From Synchiropus splendidus (Eukaryota; Chordata; Actinopteri; Syngnathiformes; Callionymidae): DNA of 64,000 bases. How positions within the stretch are numbered: position 1 is the stretch's first letter; every line of letters starts with the position of its first letter. Of the stretch, positions 1 to 14,918 are shown piece after piece. Location: positions 37,913,937 through 37,977,936 of the forward strand of contig NC_071334.1 in assembly GCF_027744825.2 (NCBI RefSeq), read 5' to 3'. The notes beneath the pieces are model-generated. The model was not told the DNA's origin, made no database searches, and was given only the letters and a program-made list of their open reading frames with translations. The position numbers were made by a program, and so were the translations under genes.

Positions 1-3000
1 AAAACACTTCAGACAGCTTAGATTCGATGTGTAACTACTAGAAAGACCCTTTCTGCTATAGTGGGAGGTTAAAATTTCATGTTCTGAAGCTTCCCTGAAA
101 GGTTATGGCAGAATGCGTGAAAACGCTTTTCAGCCGGAGATAAGGTGTGTTTTGGAACGCCAAACATAAAAGTGTTAATGACTTTCGAAAAACACTTCAG
201 ACAGCTTAGATTTGATGTACAACTACTAGAAAGACCCTTTCTGCTATAGTGGGTGGTTAAAATTTCATGTTCTGAAGCTTCCCTGAAAAGTTATGGCACC
301 ATGCACAAAAACGCTTTTCAGTCAGAGATAAGGTGGGTTTCGGAACGCCAAACATAAAAGTGTTGATAACTTTCGAAAAACACTTCAGAGAGCTTAGATT
401 TGATGAGCAACTACTAGAAAGACCCTTTCTGCTATAGTGGGAGGTTAAAATTTCATGTTCTGAAGCTTCCCTGAAAAGTTATGGCACAATGCACAAAAAC
501 GATTTTCAGCCTGAGATAAGGTGGGTTTCGGAACGCCAAACATAAAAGTGTTGATAACTTTCGAAAAACACTTCAGACAGATTAGATTCGATGCGCAACT
601 ACTAGAAAGACCCTTTCTGCTATAGTGGGAGGTTAAAATTTCATGTTCTGAAGCTTCCCTGAAAAGTTATGGCACAATGCGTAAAAACGCTTTTCAGCCT
701 GAGATAAGGTGGGTTTCGGAACGCCAAACATAAAAGTGTTAATAACTTTCGAAAAACACTTCAGACAGCTTAGATTTGATGTGCAACTACTAGAAAGACC
801 ATTTCTGCTGTAGTGGGAGGTTAAAATTTCATGTTCTGAAGCTTCCCTGAAAAGTTATGGCACAATGCACAAAAACGCTTTTCAGCATGAGATAAGGTGG
901 GTTTCGGAACGCCAAACATAAAAGTGTTGATAACTTTCGAAAAACACTTCAGACAGCTTAGATTTGATGTGCAACTACTAGAAAGACCGTTTCTGCTGTA
1001 GTGGGAGGTTAAAATTTCATGCTCTGAAGATTCCCTGAAAAGTTATGGCACAATGCGTAAAAACGCTTTTCAGCCTGAGATAATGTGGGTTTCGGAAAGC
1101 CAAACATAAAAGTGTTAATAACTTTCGAAAAACACTTCAGACACCTTAGATTTGATGAGCAACTACTAGAAAGACCCTTTCTGCTATAGTGGGAGGTTAA
1201 AATTTCATGTTCTGAAGCTTCCCTGAGAAGTTATGGCACAATGCACAAAACGCTTTTCAGCCTGAGATAAGGTGGGTTTCGGAACGCCAAACATAAAAGT
1301 GTTGATAACTTTCGAAAAACACTTCAGACAGCTTATATTTGATGTCAAACTACTAGAAAGACACTTTCTGCTATAGTGGTAGGTGAAAATTTCATGTTCT
1401 GAAGCTTCCCTGAAAACTTATGGCACAATGCGTAAAAACGCTTTTCAGCCTGAGATAAGCTGGGTTTCGGAACGCCAAACATAAAAGTGTTAATAACTTT
1501 CGAAAAACACTTCAGACAGCTTAGATTTGATGTGCAACTACTCGAAAGACCCTTTCTGCTATAGTGGGAGGTTAAAATTTCATGTTCTGAAGCTTCCCTG
1601 AAAAGTTATGGCACAATGCACAAAAACGCTTTTCAGCCTGAAATAAGGTGGGTTTCGGAACGCCAAACATAAAAGTGTTGATAACTTTCGAAAAACACTT
1701 CAGACAGCTTAGATTTGATGTGCAACTACTAGAAAGACCCTTTCTACTATAGTGGGAGCTTAAAATTTTCCTGTTCTGAAGCTTCCCTGAAAAGTTATGG
1801 CACAATGCGTAAAACGCTTTTCAGCCTGAGATAAGGTGGGTTTCGGAACGCCAAACATAAAAGTGTTAATAACTTTCGAAAAACACTTCAGACAACATAG
1901 ATTTGATGTGCAACTACTAGAAAGACCCTTTCTGCTATAGTGGGAGGTTAAAATTTCATGTTCTGAAGCTTCCCTGAAAAGTTATGGCACAATGCACAAA
2001 AACGCTTTTCATCCTGAGATAAGGTGGGTTTCGGAACACCAAACATAAAAGTGTTGATAACTTTTGAAAAACACTTCAGACAGCTTAGATTTGATGTGCA
2101 ACTACTAGAAAGACCCTTTCTGCTATAGTGGGAGGTTAAAATTTCATGTTCTGAAGCTTCCCTGAAAAGTTATGGCACAATGCAAAAAAACGCTTTTCAG
2201 CCTGAGATAAGGTGGGTTTCGGAACGCCAAACATAAAAGTGTTGATAACTTTCGAAAAACACTTCAGACAGCTTAGATTTGATGTGCAACTACTAGAAAG
2301 ACCGTTTCTGCTGTAGTGGGAGGTTAAAATTTCATGCTGTGAAGCTTCCCTGAAAAGTTATGGCACAATGCGTAAAAACACTTTTCAGCCTGAGATAATG
2401 TGGGTTTCGGAAAGCCAAACATAAAAGTGTTAATAACTTTCGAAAAACACTTCAGACACCTTAGATTTGATGTGCAACTACTAGAAAGACCCTTTCTGCT
2501 ATAGTGGGAGGTTAAAATTTCATGTTCTGAAGCTTCCCTGAGAAGTTATGGCACAATGCACAAAACGCTTTTCAGCCTGGGATAAGGTGGGTTTCGGAAC
2601 GCCAAACATAAAAGTGTTGATAACTTTCGAAAAACACTTCAGACAGCTTAGATTTGATGTGCAACTACTAGAAAGACCCTTTCTACTATAGTGGGAGCTT
2701 AAAATTTTCCTGTTCTGAAGCTTCCCTGAAAAGTTATGGCACAATGCGTAAAACGCTTTTCAGCCTGAGATAAGGTGGGTTTCGGAACGCCAAACATAAA
2801 AGTGTTAATAACTTTCGAAAAACACTTCAGACAACATAGATTTGATGTGCAACTACTAGAAAGACCCTTTCTGCTATAGTGGGAGGTTAAAATTTCATGT
2901 TCTGAAGCTTCCCTGAAAAGTTATGGCACAATGCACAAAAACGCTTTTCATCCTGAGATAAGGTGGGTTTCGGAACGCCAAACATAAAAGTGTTGATAAC

Positions 3001-6000
3001 TTTCGAAAAACACTTCAGACAGCTTAGATTTGATGTGCACCTACTAGAAAGACCCTTTCTGCTATAGTGGGAGGTTAAAATTTCATGTTCTGAAGCTTCC
3101 ATGAAAAGTTATGGCACAATGCACAAAAACGCTTTTCAGCCTGAGATAAGGTGGGTTTCGGAACGCCAAAACATAAAAGTGTTGATTACTTTCGAAAAAC
3201 ACTTCAGACAGCTTAGATTTGATGTGCACCTACTAGAAAGACCCTTTCTGCTATAGTGGGAGGTTAAAATTTCATGTTCTGAAGCTTCCCTGAAAAGTCA
3301 TGGCACAATGCAAAAAAACGCTTTTCAGCCTGAGATAAAGTGGGTTTCGGAACGCCAAACATAAAAGTGTTGATAACTTTCGAAAAACACTTCAGAAAGC
3401 TTAGATTCGATGTGTAACTACTAGAAAGACCCTTTCTGCTATAGTGGGAGGTTAAAATTTCATGTTCTGAAGCTTCCCTGAAAGGTTATGGCAGAATGCG
3501 TGAAAACGCTTTTCAGCCTGAGATAAGGTGTGTTTTGGAACGCCAAATATAAAAGTGTTGATAACTTTCGAAAAACACTTCAGACAGCTTAGATTTGATG
3601 TGCAACTACTAGAAAGACCGTTTCTGCTGTAGTGGGAGGTTAAAATTTCATGCTCTGAAGCTTCCCTGAAAAGTTATAGCAAAATGCGTAAAAACGCTTT
3701 TCAGCCTGAGATAATGTGGGTTTCGGAAAGCCAAACATAAAAGTGTTAATAACTTTCGAAAAACACTTCAGACACCTTAGATTTGATGTCAAACTACTAG
3801 AAAGACACTTTCTGCTATAGTGGTAGGTGAAAATTTCATGTTCTGAAGCTTCCCTGAAAAGTTATGGCACAATGCGTAAAAACGCTTTTCAGCCTGAGAT
3901 AAGCTGGGTTTCGGAACGCCAAACATAAAAGTGTTAATAACTTTCGAAAAACACTTCAGACAGCTTAGATTTGATGTGCAACTACTCGAAAGACCCTTTC
4001 TGATATAGTGGGAGGTTAAAATTTCATGTTCTGAAGCTTCCCTGAAAAGTTATGGCACAATGCACAAAAACGCTTTTCAGCCTGAAATAAGGTGGGTTTC
4101 GGAACGCCAAACATAAAAGTGTTGATAACTTTCGAAAAACACTTCAGACAGCTTAGATTTGATGTGCAACTACTAGAAAGACCCTTTCTACTATAGTGGG
4201 AGCTTAAAATTTTCCTGTTCTGAAGCTTCCCTGAAAAGTTATGGCACAATGCGTAAAACGCTTTTCAGCCTGAGATAAGGTGGGTTTCGGAACACCAAAC
4301 ATAAAAGTGTTAATAACTTTCGAAAAACACTTCAGACAACTTAGATTTGATGTGCAACTACTAGAAAGACCCTTTCTGCTATAGTGGGAGGTTAAAATTT
4401 CATGTTCTGAAGCTTCCCTGAAAAGTTATGGCACAATGCACAAAAACGCTTTTCAGTCAGAGATAAGGTGGGTTTCGGAACGCCAAACATAAAAGTGTTG
4501 ATAACTTTCGAAAAACACTTCAGACAGCTTAGATTTGATGTGCAACTACTAGAAAGACCCTCTCTGCTATAGTGGGAGGTTAAAATTTCATGTTCTGAAG
4601 CTTCCCTGAAAAGTTATGGCACAATGCAAAAAAACGCTTTTCAGCCTGAGATAAAGTGGGTTTCGGAACGCCAAACATAAAAGTGTTGATAACTTTCGAA
4701 AAACACTTCAGACAGCTTAGATTCGATGTGTAACTACTAGAAAGACGCTTTCTGCTATAGTGGGAGGTTAAAATTTCATGTTCTGAAGCTTCCCTGAAAG
4801 GTTATGGCAGAATGCGTGAAAACGCTTTTCAGCCTGAGATAAGGTGGGTTTCGGAACGCCAAACATAAAAGTGTTGATAACTTTCGAAAAACACTTCAGA
4901 CAGCTTAGATTTGATGTGCAACTACTAGAAAGACCATTTCTACTGTAGTGGGAGGTTAAAATTTCATGTTCTGAAGCTTCCCTGAAAAGTTATGGCACAA
5001 TGCACAAAAACGCTTTTCAGCCTGAGATAAGGTGGGTTTCGGAACGCCAAACATAAAAGTGTTGATAAATTTCGAAAAACACTTCAGACAGCTTAGATTT
5101 GATGTGCAACTACTAGAAAGACCGTTTCTGCTGTAGTGGGAGGTTAAAATTTCATGCTCTGAAGCTTCCCTGAAAAGTTATGGCACAATGCGTGAAAACG
5201 CTTTTCAGCCTGAGATGATGTGGGTTTCGGAAAGGCAAACATAAAAGTGTTAATAACTTTCGAAAAACACTTCAGACACCTTAGATTTGATGTGCAACTA
5301 CTAGAAAGACCCTTTCTGCTATAGTGGGAGGTTAAAATTTCATGTTCTGAAGCTTCCCTGAGAAGTTATGGCACAATGCACAAAACGCTTTTCAGCCTGA
5401 GATAAGGTGGGTTTCGGAACGCCAAACATAAAAGTGTTGATAACTTTCGAAAAACACTTCAGACAGCTTATATTTGATGTCAAACTACTAGAAAGACCCT
5501 TTCTGCTATAGTGGTAGGTGAAAATTTCATGTTCTGAAGCTTCCCTGAAAAGTTATGGCACAATGCACAAAATCGCTTTTCAGCCCGAGATAAGGTTGGT
5601 TTCGGAACGCCAAGCATAAAAGTGTTAATAACTTTCGAAAAACACTTCAGACAGCTTAGATTTGATGTGCAACTACTAGAAAGACCCTTTCTGCTATAGT
5701 GGGAGGTTAAAATTTCATGTTCTGAAGCTTCCCTGAAAAGTTATGGCACAATGCACAAAAACGCTTTTCAGCCTGAGATAAGGTGGGTTTCGGAACGCCA
5801 AACATAAAAGTGTTGATAACTTTCGAACGACCATTCAGACAGCTTAGATTTGATGTGCAACTACTAGAAAGACCCTTTCTGCTATAGTGGGAGGTTAAAA
5901 TTTCATGTTCTGAAGCTTCCCTGAAAAGTTATGGCACAATGCACAAAAACGCTTTTCAGCCTGAGATAAGGTGGGTTACGGAACGCCAAACATAAAAGTG

Positions 6001-7459
6001 TTGATAACTTTCGAAAAACACTTCAGACAGCTTAGATTTGATGTGCAACTACTAGAAAGACCCTTTCTGCTATAGTGGGAGGTTAAAATTTCATGTTCTG
6101 AAGCTTCCCTGAAAAGTTATGGCACAATGCACAAAAACGCTTTTCAGGCTGAGATAAGGTGGGTTTCGGAACGCCAAACATAAAAGTGTTGATAACTTTC
6201 GAAAAACACTTCAGACAGCTTAGATTTGATGTGCAACTACTAGAAAGACCCTTTCTGCGATAGTGGGAGGTTTAAATTTAATGTTCTGAAGCTTCCCTGA
6301 AAAGTTATGGTACAATGCACAAAAACGCTTTTCAGCCTGAGATAAGATGGGTTTCGGAACATCAAACACAAAAGTGTTGATAACTTTCGAAAAACACTTC
6401 AGACAGCTTAGATTTGATGTGCAACTACTAGAAAGACCCTTTCTGCCATAGTGGGAGGTTAAAATTTCATGTTCTGAAGCTTCCCTGAAAAGTTATGGCA
6501 CAATGCACAAAAACGCTTTTCAGCCTGAGATAAGGTGGATTTCGGAACACCAAACGTAATAGTGTTGATAACTTTCGAAAAACACTTCAGACAGCTTAGA
6601 TTTGATGTGCAACTACTAGAAAGACCCTTTGTGCAATAGTGGGAGGTTAAAATTTCATGTTCTGAAGCTTCCCTGAGAAGTTATGGCACAATGCAAAAAA
6701 ACGCTTTTCAGCCTGAGATAAGGTGGGTTTCGGAACGCCAAACATAAAAGTGTTGATAACTTTCGAAAAACACTTCAGACAGCTTAGATTTGATGTGCAA
6801 CTACTAGAAAGACCCTTTCTGCTATAGTGGGAGGTTAAATTTTCATGTTCTGAAGCTTCCCTGAAAAGTTATGGCACAATTCACAAAAACGCTTTTCAGG
6901 CTGAGATAAGGTGGGTTTCGGAACGCCAAACATAAAAGTGTTGATAACTTTCGAAAAACACTTCAGACAGCTTAGATTTGATGTGCAACTACTAGAAAGA
7001 CCCTTTCTGCTATAGTGGGAGGTCAAAATTTCATCTTCTGAAGCTTCCCTGAAAAGTTATGGCACAATGCACAAAATCGCTTTTCAGCCTGAGATAAGGT
7101 GGGTTTCGGAACGCCAAACATAAAAGTGTTAATAACTTTCGAAAAACACTTCAGACAGCTTAGATTTGATGTGCAACTACTAGAAAGACCCTTTCTGCTA
7201 TAGTGGGAGGTTAAAATTTCATGTTCTGAAGCTTCCCTGAAAAGTTATGGCACAATGCACAAAAACGCTTTTCAGCCTGAGATAAGGTGGGTTTCGGAAG
7301 GCCAAACATAAAAGTGTTGATAACTATCGAAAAACACTTCAGACAGCTTAGATTTGATGTGCAACTAATAGAAAGACCCTTTCTGCTATAGTGGGAGGTT
7401 AAAATTTCATGTTCTGAAGCTTCCCTGAAAAGTTATGGCACAATGCACAAAAATGCTTT

Positions 7460-10400
7460 TCAGCCTGAGATAAGGTGGATTTCGGATCGCCAAACAATAA
7501 AAGTGTTGACAACTTTCGAAAATCACTTCAGACAGCTTAGATTTGATGTGCAACAACTAGAAAGACCCTTTCTGCTATAGTGGGAGGTTAAAATTTCATG
7601 TTCTGAAGCTTCCCTGAAAAGTTATGATACAATGCACAAAAACGCTTTTCAGCGTGAGATAAGGTGGGTTTCGGAATGCCAAACATGAAAGTGTTGATAA
7701 CTTTCGAAAAACACTTCAGACAGCTTAGATTTGATGTGCAACTACTAGAAAGACCCTTTCTGCTATAGTGGGAGGTTAAAATTTCATGTTCTGAAGCTTC
7801 CCTGAAAAGTTATGGCACAATGCGTAAAAACGCTTTTCAGCCTGAGATAAGGTGGGTTTCGGAACGCCAAACATAAAAGTGTTAATAACTTTCGAAAGAC
7901 ACTTCAGACAGCTTAGATTTGATGTGCAACAACTAGAAAGACCCTTTCTGCTATAGTGGGAGGTTAAAATTTCATGTTCTGAAGCTTCCCTGAGAAGTTA
8001 TGGCACAAAGCACAAAAACGCTTTTCAGCCTGAGATAAGGTGGGTTTCCGACCGCCAAATATAAAAGTGTTGATAACTTTCGAAAAACACTTCTGACAGC
8101 TTATATTTGACGTGCAACTACTAGAAAGACCCTTTCTGCTATAGTGGGAGGTTAAAATTTCATGTTCTGAAGCTTCCCTGAAAAGTTATGGCACAATGCA
8201 CAAAAACGTTTTTCAGCCTGAGATAAGGTGGGTTTCGGAACGCCAAACATAAAAGTGTTGATAACTTTCGAAAAACACTTCAGACAGCTTAGATTCGATG
8301 CGCAACTACTAGAAAGAGCCTTTCTGCTATAGTGGGAGGTTAAAATTTCATGTTCTGAAGCTTCCCTGAAAAGTTATGGCACAATGCGTAAAAACGCTTT
8401 TCAGCCTGAGATAAGGTGGGTTTCGGAACGCCAAACATAAAAGTGTTAATAACTTTCGAAAAACACTTCAGACAGCTTAGATTTGATGTGCAACTACTAG
8501 AAAGACCCTTTCTGCTATAGTGGGAGGTTAAAATTTCATGTTCTGAAGCTTCCCTGAATAGTTATGGCACAATGCACAAAAACGCTTTTCAGCCAGAGAT
8601 AAGGTGGGTTTCGGAAGGCCAAACATAAAAGTGTTGATAACTTTCGAAAAACACTTCAGACAGCTTAGATTTGATGTGCAACTACTAGAAAGACCCTTTC
8701 TGCTATAGTGGGAGGTTAAAATTTCATGTTCTGAAGCTTCCCTGAAAAGTTATGGCACAATGCACAAAAACGCTTTTCAGCCTGAGATAAGGTGGATTTC
8801 GGAACGCCAAACAATAAAAGTGTTGACAACTTTCGAAAATCACTTCAGACAGCTTAGATTTGATGTGCAACAACTAGAAAGACCCTTTCTGCTATAGTGG
8901 GAGGTTAAAATTTCATGTTCTGAAGCTTCCCTGAAAACTTATGGTACAATGCACAAAAACGCTTTTCAGCGTGAGATAAGGTGGGTTTCGGAATGCCAAA
9001 CATGAAAGTGTTGATAACTTTCGAAAAACACTTCAGACAGCTTAGATTTGATGTGCAACTACTAGAAAGACCCTTTCTGCTATAGTGGGAGGTTAAAATT
9101 TCATGTTCTGAAGCTTCCCTGAAAAGTTATGGCACAATGCGTAAAAACGCTTTTCAGCCTGAGATAAGGTGGGTTTCGGAACGCCAAACATAAAAGTGTT
9201 AATAACTTTCGAAAAACACTTCAGACAGCTTAGATTTGATGTGCAACAACTAGAAAGACCCTTTCTACTATAGTGGGAGGTTAAAATTTCATGTTCTGAA
9301 GCTTCCCTGAGAAGTTATGGCACAAAGCACAAAAACGCTTTTCAGCCTGAGATAAGGTGGGTTTCCGACCGCCAAATATAAAAGTGTTGATAACTTTCGA
9401 AAAACACTTCTGACAGCTTATATTTGACGTGCAACTACTAGAAAGACCCTTTCTGCTATAGTGGGAGGTTAAAATTTCATGTTCTGAAGCTTCCCTGAAA
9501 AGTTATGGCACAATGCACAAAATCGTTTTTCAGCCTGAGATAAGGTGGGTTTCGGAAAGCCAAACATAAAAGTGTTGATAACTTTCGAAAAACACTTCAG
9601 ACAGCTTAGATTCGATGCGCAACTACTAGAAAGACCCTTTCTGCTATAGTGGGAGGTTAAAATTTCATGTTCTGAAGCTTCCCTGAAAAGTTATGGCACA
9701 ATGCGTAAAAACGCTTTTCAGCCTGCGATAAGGTGGGTTTCGGAACGCCAAACATAAAAGTGTTAATAACTTTCGAAAAACACTTCAGACAGCTTAGATT
9801 TGATGTGCAACTACTAGAAAGACCGTTTCTGTTGTAGTGGGAGGTGAAAATTTCATGTTCTGAAGCTTCCCTGAAAAGTTATGGCACAATGCACAAAAAC
9901 GCTTTTCAGCCTGAGATAAGGTGGATTTCGGAACGCCAAACAATAAAAGTGTTGACAACTTTCGAAAATCACTTCAGACAGCTTAGATTTGATGTGCAAC
10001 AACTAGAAAGACCCTTTCTGCTATAGTGGGAGGTTAAAATTTCATGTTCTGAAGCTTCCCTGAAAACTTATGGTACAATGCACAAAAACGCTTTTCAGCG
10101 TGAGATAAGGTGGGTTTCGGAATGCCAAACATGAAAGTGTTGATAACTTTCGAAAAACACTTCAGACAGCTTAGATTTGATGTGCAACTACTAGAAAGAC
10201 CCTTTCTGCTATAGTGGGAGGTTAAAATTTCATGTTCTGAAGCTTCCCTGAAAAGTTATGGCACAATGCGTAAAAACGCTTTTCAGCCTGAGATAAGGTG
10301 GGTTTCGGAACGCCAAACATAAAAGTGTTAATAACTTTCGAAAAACACTTCAGACAGCTTAGATTTGATGTGCAACAACTAGAAAGACCCTTTCTACTAT

Positions 10401-13400
10401 AGTGGGAGGTTAAAATTTCATGTTCTGAAGCTTCCCTGAGAAGTTATGGCACAAAGCACAAAAACGCTTTTCAGCCTGAGATAAGGTGGGTTTCCGACCG
10501 CCAAATATAAAAGTGTTGATAACTTTCGAAAAACACTTCTGACAGCTTATATTTGACGTGCAACTACTAGAAAGACCCTTTCTGCTATAGTGGGAGGTTA
10601 AAATTTCATGTTCTGAAGCTTCCCTGAAAAGTTATGGCACAATGCACAAAATCGTTTTTCAGCCTGAGATAAGGTGGGTTTCGGAAAGCCAAACATAAAA
10701 GTGTTGATAACTTTCGAAAAACACTTCAGACAGCTTAGATTCGATGCGCAACTACTAGAAAGACCCTTTCTGCTATAGTGGGAGGTTAAAATTTCATGTT
10801 CTGAAGCTTCCCTGAAAAGTTATGGCACAATGCGTAAAAACGCTTTTCAGCCTGCGATAAGGTGGGTTTCGGAACGCCAAACATAAAAGTGTTAATAACT
10901 TTCGAAAAACACTTCAGACAGCTTAGATTTGATGTGCAACTACTAGAAAGACCGTTTCTGTTGTAGTGGGAGGTGAAAATTTCATGTTCTGAAGCTTCCC
11001 TGAAAAGTTATGGCACAATGCACAAAAACGCTTTTCAGTCTGAGATAAGGTGGGTTTCGGAACGCCAAACATAAAAGTGTTGATAACTTTCGAAAAGCAC
11101 TTCAGACAGCTTAGATTTGTTGTGCAATTACTAGAAAGACCCTTTCTGCTATATTGGGAGGTTAAAATGTCATGTTCTGAAGCTTCCCTGAAAAGTTATG
11201 GCACAATGCGTGAAAACGCTTTTCAGCCTGAGATAATGTGGGTTTCGGAAAGCCAAACATAAAAGTGTTAATAACTTTCGAAAAACACTTCACACAGCTT
11301 AGATTTGATGTGCAACTACTAGAAAGACCCTTTCTGCGATAGTGGGAGGTTAAAATTTCATGTTCTGAAGCTTCCCTGAGAAGTTATGGCACAATGCACA
11401 AAAACGCTTTTCAGCCTGAGATAAGGTGGGTTTCGGAACGCCAAACATAAAACTGTTGATAACTTTCAAAAAACACTTCAGACAGCTTAGATTTGATGTG
11501 CAACTGCTAGAAAGACCCTTTCTGCTATAGTGGGAGGTTAAAATTTCATGTTCTGAAGCTTCCCTGAAAAGTTAAGGCACAATGCACAAAAACACTTTTG
11601 AGCCTGAGATAAGGTGGGTTTCGGAACGCCAAACATAAAAGTGTTGATAACTTTCGAAACACACTTCAGACAGCTTAGATTTGATGTGCAACTACTAGAA
11701 AGACCCTTTCTGCTATAGTGGGAGGTTAAAATTTCATGTTCTGAAGCTTCCCTGAGAAGTTATGGCACAATGCACAAAACGCTTTTCAGCCTGAGATAAG
11801 GTGGGTTTCGGAACGCCAAACATAAAAGTGTTGATAACTTTCGAAAAACACTTCAGACAGCTTAGATTTGATGTCAAACTACTAGAAAGACCCTTTCTGC
11901 TATAGTGGGAGGTCACAATTTCATTTTCTGAAGCTTCCCTGAAAAGTTATGGCACAATGCACAAAAACGCTTTTCAGCCTGAGATAAGGTGGGTTTCGGA
12001 ACGCCAAACATAAAAGTGTTGATAACCTTCGAAAAACACTTCAGACAGCTTAGATTTGATGTGCAACTACTAGAAAGACCCTTTCTGCCACAGTGGGAGG
12101 TTAAAATTTAATGTTCTGAAGCTTCCCTGAAAAGTTATGGTACAATGCACAAAAGCGCTTTTCAGCCTGAGATAAGGTGGGTTTCGGAACGCCAAGCATA
12201 AAAGTGTTGATAACTTTCGAAAAACACTTCAGACAGCTTAGATTTGATGTGCAACTACTAGAAAGACCCTTTCTGCTATAGTGGGAGGTTAAAATTTCAT
12301 GTTCTGAAGCTTCCCTGAAAAGTTATGGCACAATCCGTAAAAACGCTTTTCAGCCTGAGATAAGGTGGGTTTCGGAACGCCAAACATAAAAGTGTTAATA
12401 ACTTTCGAAAAACACTTCAGACAGCTTAGATTTGATGTGCAACTACTGGAAAGACCCTTTCTGCTATAGTGGGAGGTTAAAATTTCATGTTCTGAAGCTT
12501 CCCTGAAAAGTTATGGCACAATGCACAAAAACGCTTTTCAGCCTGAGATAAGGTGGGTTTCGGAACGCCAAACATAAAAGTGTTGATAACTTTCGAAAAA
12601 CACTTCAGACAGCTTAGATTTGATGTGCAACTACTAGAAAGACCCTTTCTGCTATAGTGGGAGGTTAAAATTTCATGTTCTGAAGCTTCCCTGAAAAGTT
12701 ATGGTACAATGCACAAAAGCGCTTTTCAGCCTTAGATAAGGTGGGTTTCGGAACGCCAAACATAAAAGTGTTGATAAATTTCGAAAAACACTTCAGACAG
12801 CTTAGATTTGATGTGCAACTACTAGAAAGACCCTTTCTGCTATAGTGGGAGGTTAAAATTTCATGTTCTGAAGCTTCCCTGAAAAGTTATGGCACAATCC
12901 GTAAAAACGCTTTTCAGCCTGAGATAAGGTGGGTTTCGGAACGCCAAACATAAAAGTGTTAATAACTATCGAAAAACACTTCAGACAGCTTAGATTTGAT
13001 GTGCAACTACTGGAAAGACCCTTTCTGCTATAGTGGGAGGTTAAAATTTCATGTTCTGAAGCTTCCCTGAAAAGTTATGGCACAATGCACAAAAACGCTT
13101 TTCAGCCTGAGATAAGGTGGATTTCGGAACGCCAAACAATAAAAGTGTTGACAACTTTCGAAAATCACTTCAGACAGCTTAGATTTGATGTGCAACAACT
13201 AGAAAGACCCTTTCTGCTGTAATGGGAGGTTAAAATTTCATGTTCTGAAGCTTCCCTGAAAAGTTATGGTACAATGCACAAAAACGCTTTTCAGCGTGAG
13301 ATAAGGTGGGTTTCGGAATGCCAAACATGAAAGTGTTGATAACTTTCGAAAAACACTTCAGACAGCTTAGATTTGATGTGGAACTACTAGAAAGACCCTT

Positions 13401-14070
13401 TCTGCTATAGTGGGAGGTTAAAATTTCATGTTCTGAAGCTTCCCTGAAAAGTTATGGCACAATGCGTAAAAACGCTTTTCAGCCTGAGATAAGGTGGGTT
13501 TCGGAACGCCAAACATAAAAGTGTTAATAACTTTCGAAAAACACTTCAGACAGCTTAGATTTGATGTGCAACAACTAGAAAGACCCTTTCTACTATAGTG
13601 GGAGGTTAAAATTTCATGTTCTGAAGCTTCCCTGAGAAGTTATGGCACAAAGCACAAAAACGCTTTTCAGCCTGAGATAAGGTGGGTTTCCGACCGCCAA
13701 ATATAAAAGTGTTGATAACTTTCGAAAAACACTTCTGACAGCTTATATTTGACGTGCAACTACTAGAAAGACCCTTTCTGCTATAGTGGGAGGTTAAAAT
13801 TTCATGTTCTGAAGCTTCCCTGAAAAGTTATGGCACAATGCACAAAATCATTTTTCAGCCTGAGATAAGGTGGGTTTCGGAACGCCAAACATAAAAGTGT
13901 TGATAACTTTCGAAAAACACTTCAGACAGCTTAGATTCGATGCGCAACTACTAGAAAGACCCTTTCTGCTATAGTGGGAGGTTAAAATTTCATGTTCTGA
14001 AGCTTCCCTGAAAAGTTATGGCACAATGCGTAAAAACGCTTTTCAGCCTGAGATAAGGTGGGTTTCGGAA
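7460..14070. repeat. six-unit higher-order repeat family (about 1,128 bp)
   Basis: An ordered set of diagnostic variants recurs as a group: GCCAAACAATAAAAGTGTTGAC with GAAAATCACTTC, then CCAAACATGAAAG, then TTTCCGACCGCCAAATATAAAAG with CTTCTGACAGC, then a unit with a CACAAAATCGTTTTTCAG-type change. The group starts near 7465, 8790, 9920 and 13117. The second and third copies (about 8735-9863 and 9864-10992) lie directly in tandem at 1,128-1,129 bp (six units) and are almost identical. The last copy is about 17 units further on. This is the pattern left by unequal exchange of whole multi-unit blocks. Confidence 0.85.
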
Positions 14071-14913
14071 CGCCAAACATAAAAGTGTTGATAACCTTCG
14101 AAAAACACTTCAGACAGCTTAGATTTGTTGTGCAACTACTAGAAAGACCCTTTCTGCCATAGTGGGAGGTTAAAATTTAATGTTCTGAAGCTTTCCTGAA
14201 AAGTTATGGTACAATGCACAAAAGCGCTTTTCAGCCTGAGATAAGGTGGGTTTCGGAACGCCAAGCATAAAAGTGTTGATAACTTTCGAAAAACACTTCA
14301 GACAGCTTAGATTTGATGTGCAACTACTAGAAAGACACTTTCTGCTATAGTGGGAGGTTAAAATTTCATGTTCTGAAGCTTCCCTGAAAAGTTATGGCAC
14401 AATCCGTAAAAACGCTTTTCAGCCTGAGATAAGGTGGGTTTCGGAACGCCAAACATAAAAGTGTTAATAACTTTCGAAAAACACTTCAGACAGCTTAGAT
14501 TTGATGTGCAACTACTGGAAAGACCTTTTCTGCTATAGTGGGAGGTTAAAATTTCATGTTCTGAAGCTTCCCTGAAAAGTTATGGCACAATGCACAAAAA
14601 CGCTTTTCAGCCTGAGATAAGGTGGGTTTCGGAACGCCAAACATAAAAGTGTTGATAACTTTCGAAAAACACTTCAGACAGCTTAGATTTGATGTGCAAC
14701 TACTAGAAAGACCCTTTCTGCTATAGTGGGAGGTTAAAATTTCATGTTCTGAAGCTTCCCTGAAAAGTTATGGCACAATGCACAAAAACGCTTTTCAGCC
14801 TGAGATAAGGTGGGTTACGGAACGCCAAACATAAAAGTGTTGATAACTTTCGAAAAACACTTCAGACAGCTTAGATTCGATGTGCAACTACTAGAAAGAC
14901 CTTTTCTGCTATA

Positions 14914-14918
14914 GTGGG
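14914..14918. repeat. target-site duplication, left copy
   Basis: GTGGG directly precedes the first TG of the left LTR and is repeated at the right junction. It belongs to the satellite string CTATAGTGGGAGG. Confidence 0.9.

Larger units (their letters stand above)
1..14918. repeat. 188-bp tandem satellite array, left arm
   Basis: About 79 head-to-tail copies of a unit of about 188 bp fill this stretch. The period is read from recurring landmarks: the HindIII-containing string TTCTGAAGCTTCCCTGA, the string GGTGGGTTTCGGAACGCC and the string TTTCGAAAAACACTTCAGAC each return every 188 bp, give or take 1. Units differ by a few per cent, mostly single substitutions plus one-base A-run changes. 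Short open frames of 60-77 codons on both strands recur at multiples of 188 bp. They are by-products of the repeat, because 188 is not a multiple of three and the frames always close within one or two units. Many units alternate between a GCAC-type and a GCGT-type variant. No gene or RNA is visible. I do not recognise the satellite family by name. Confidence 0.97.

Noticed and set aside
1572..1805. Recurring 60-79-codon open frames on both strands across the satellite (for example 1572-1805, 38333-38545, 46908-47147)
   Set aside because: They repeat at multiples of 188 bp, are the same sequence each time, lack any start context or domain, and close because the unit length is not a multiple of three.
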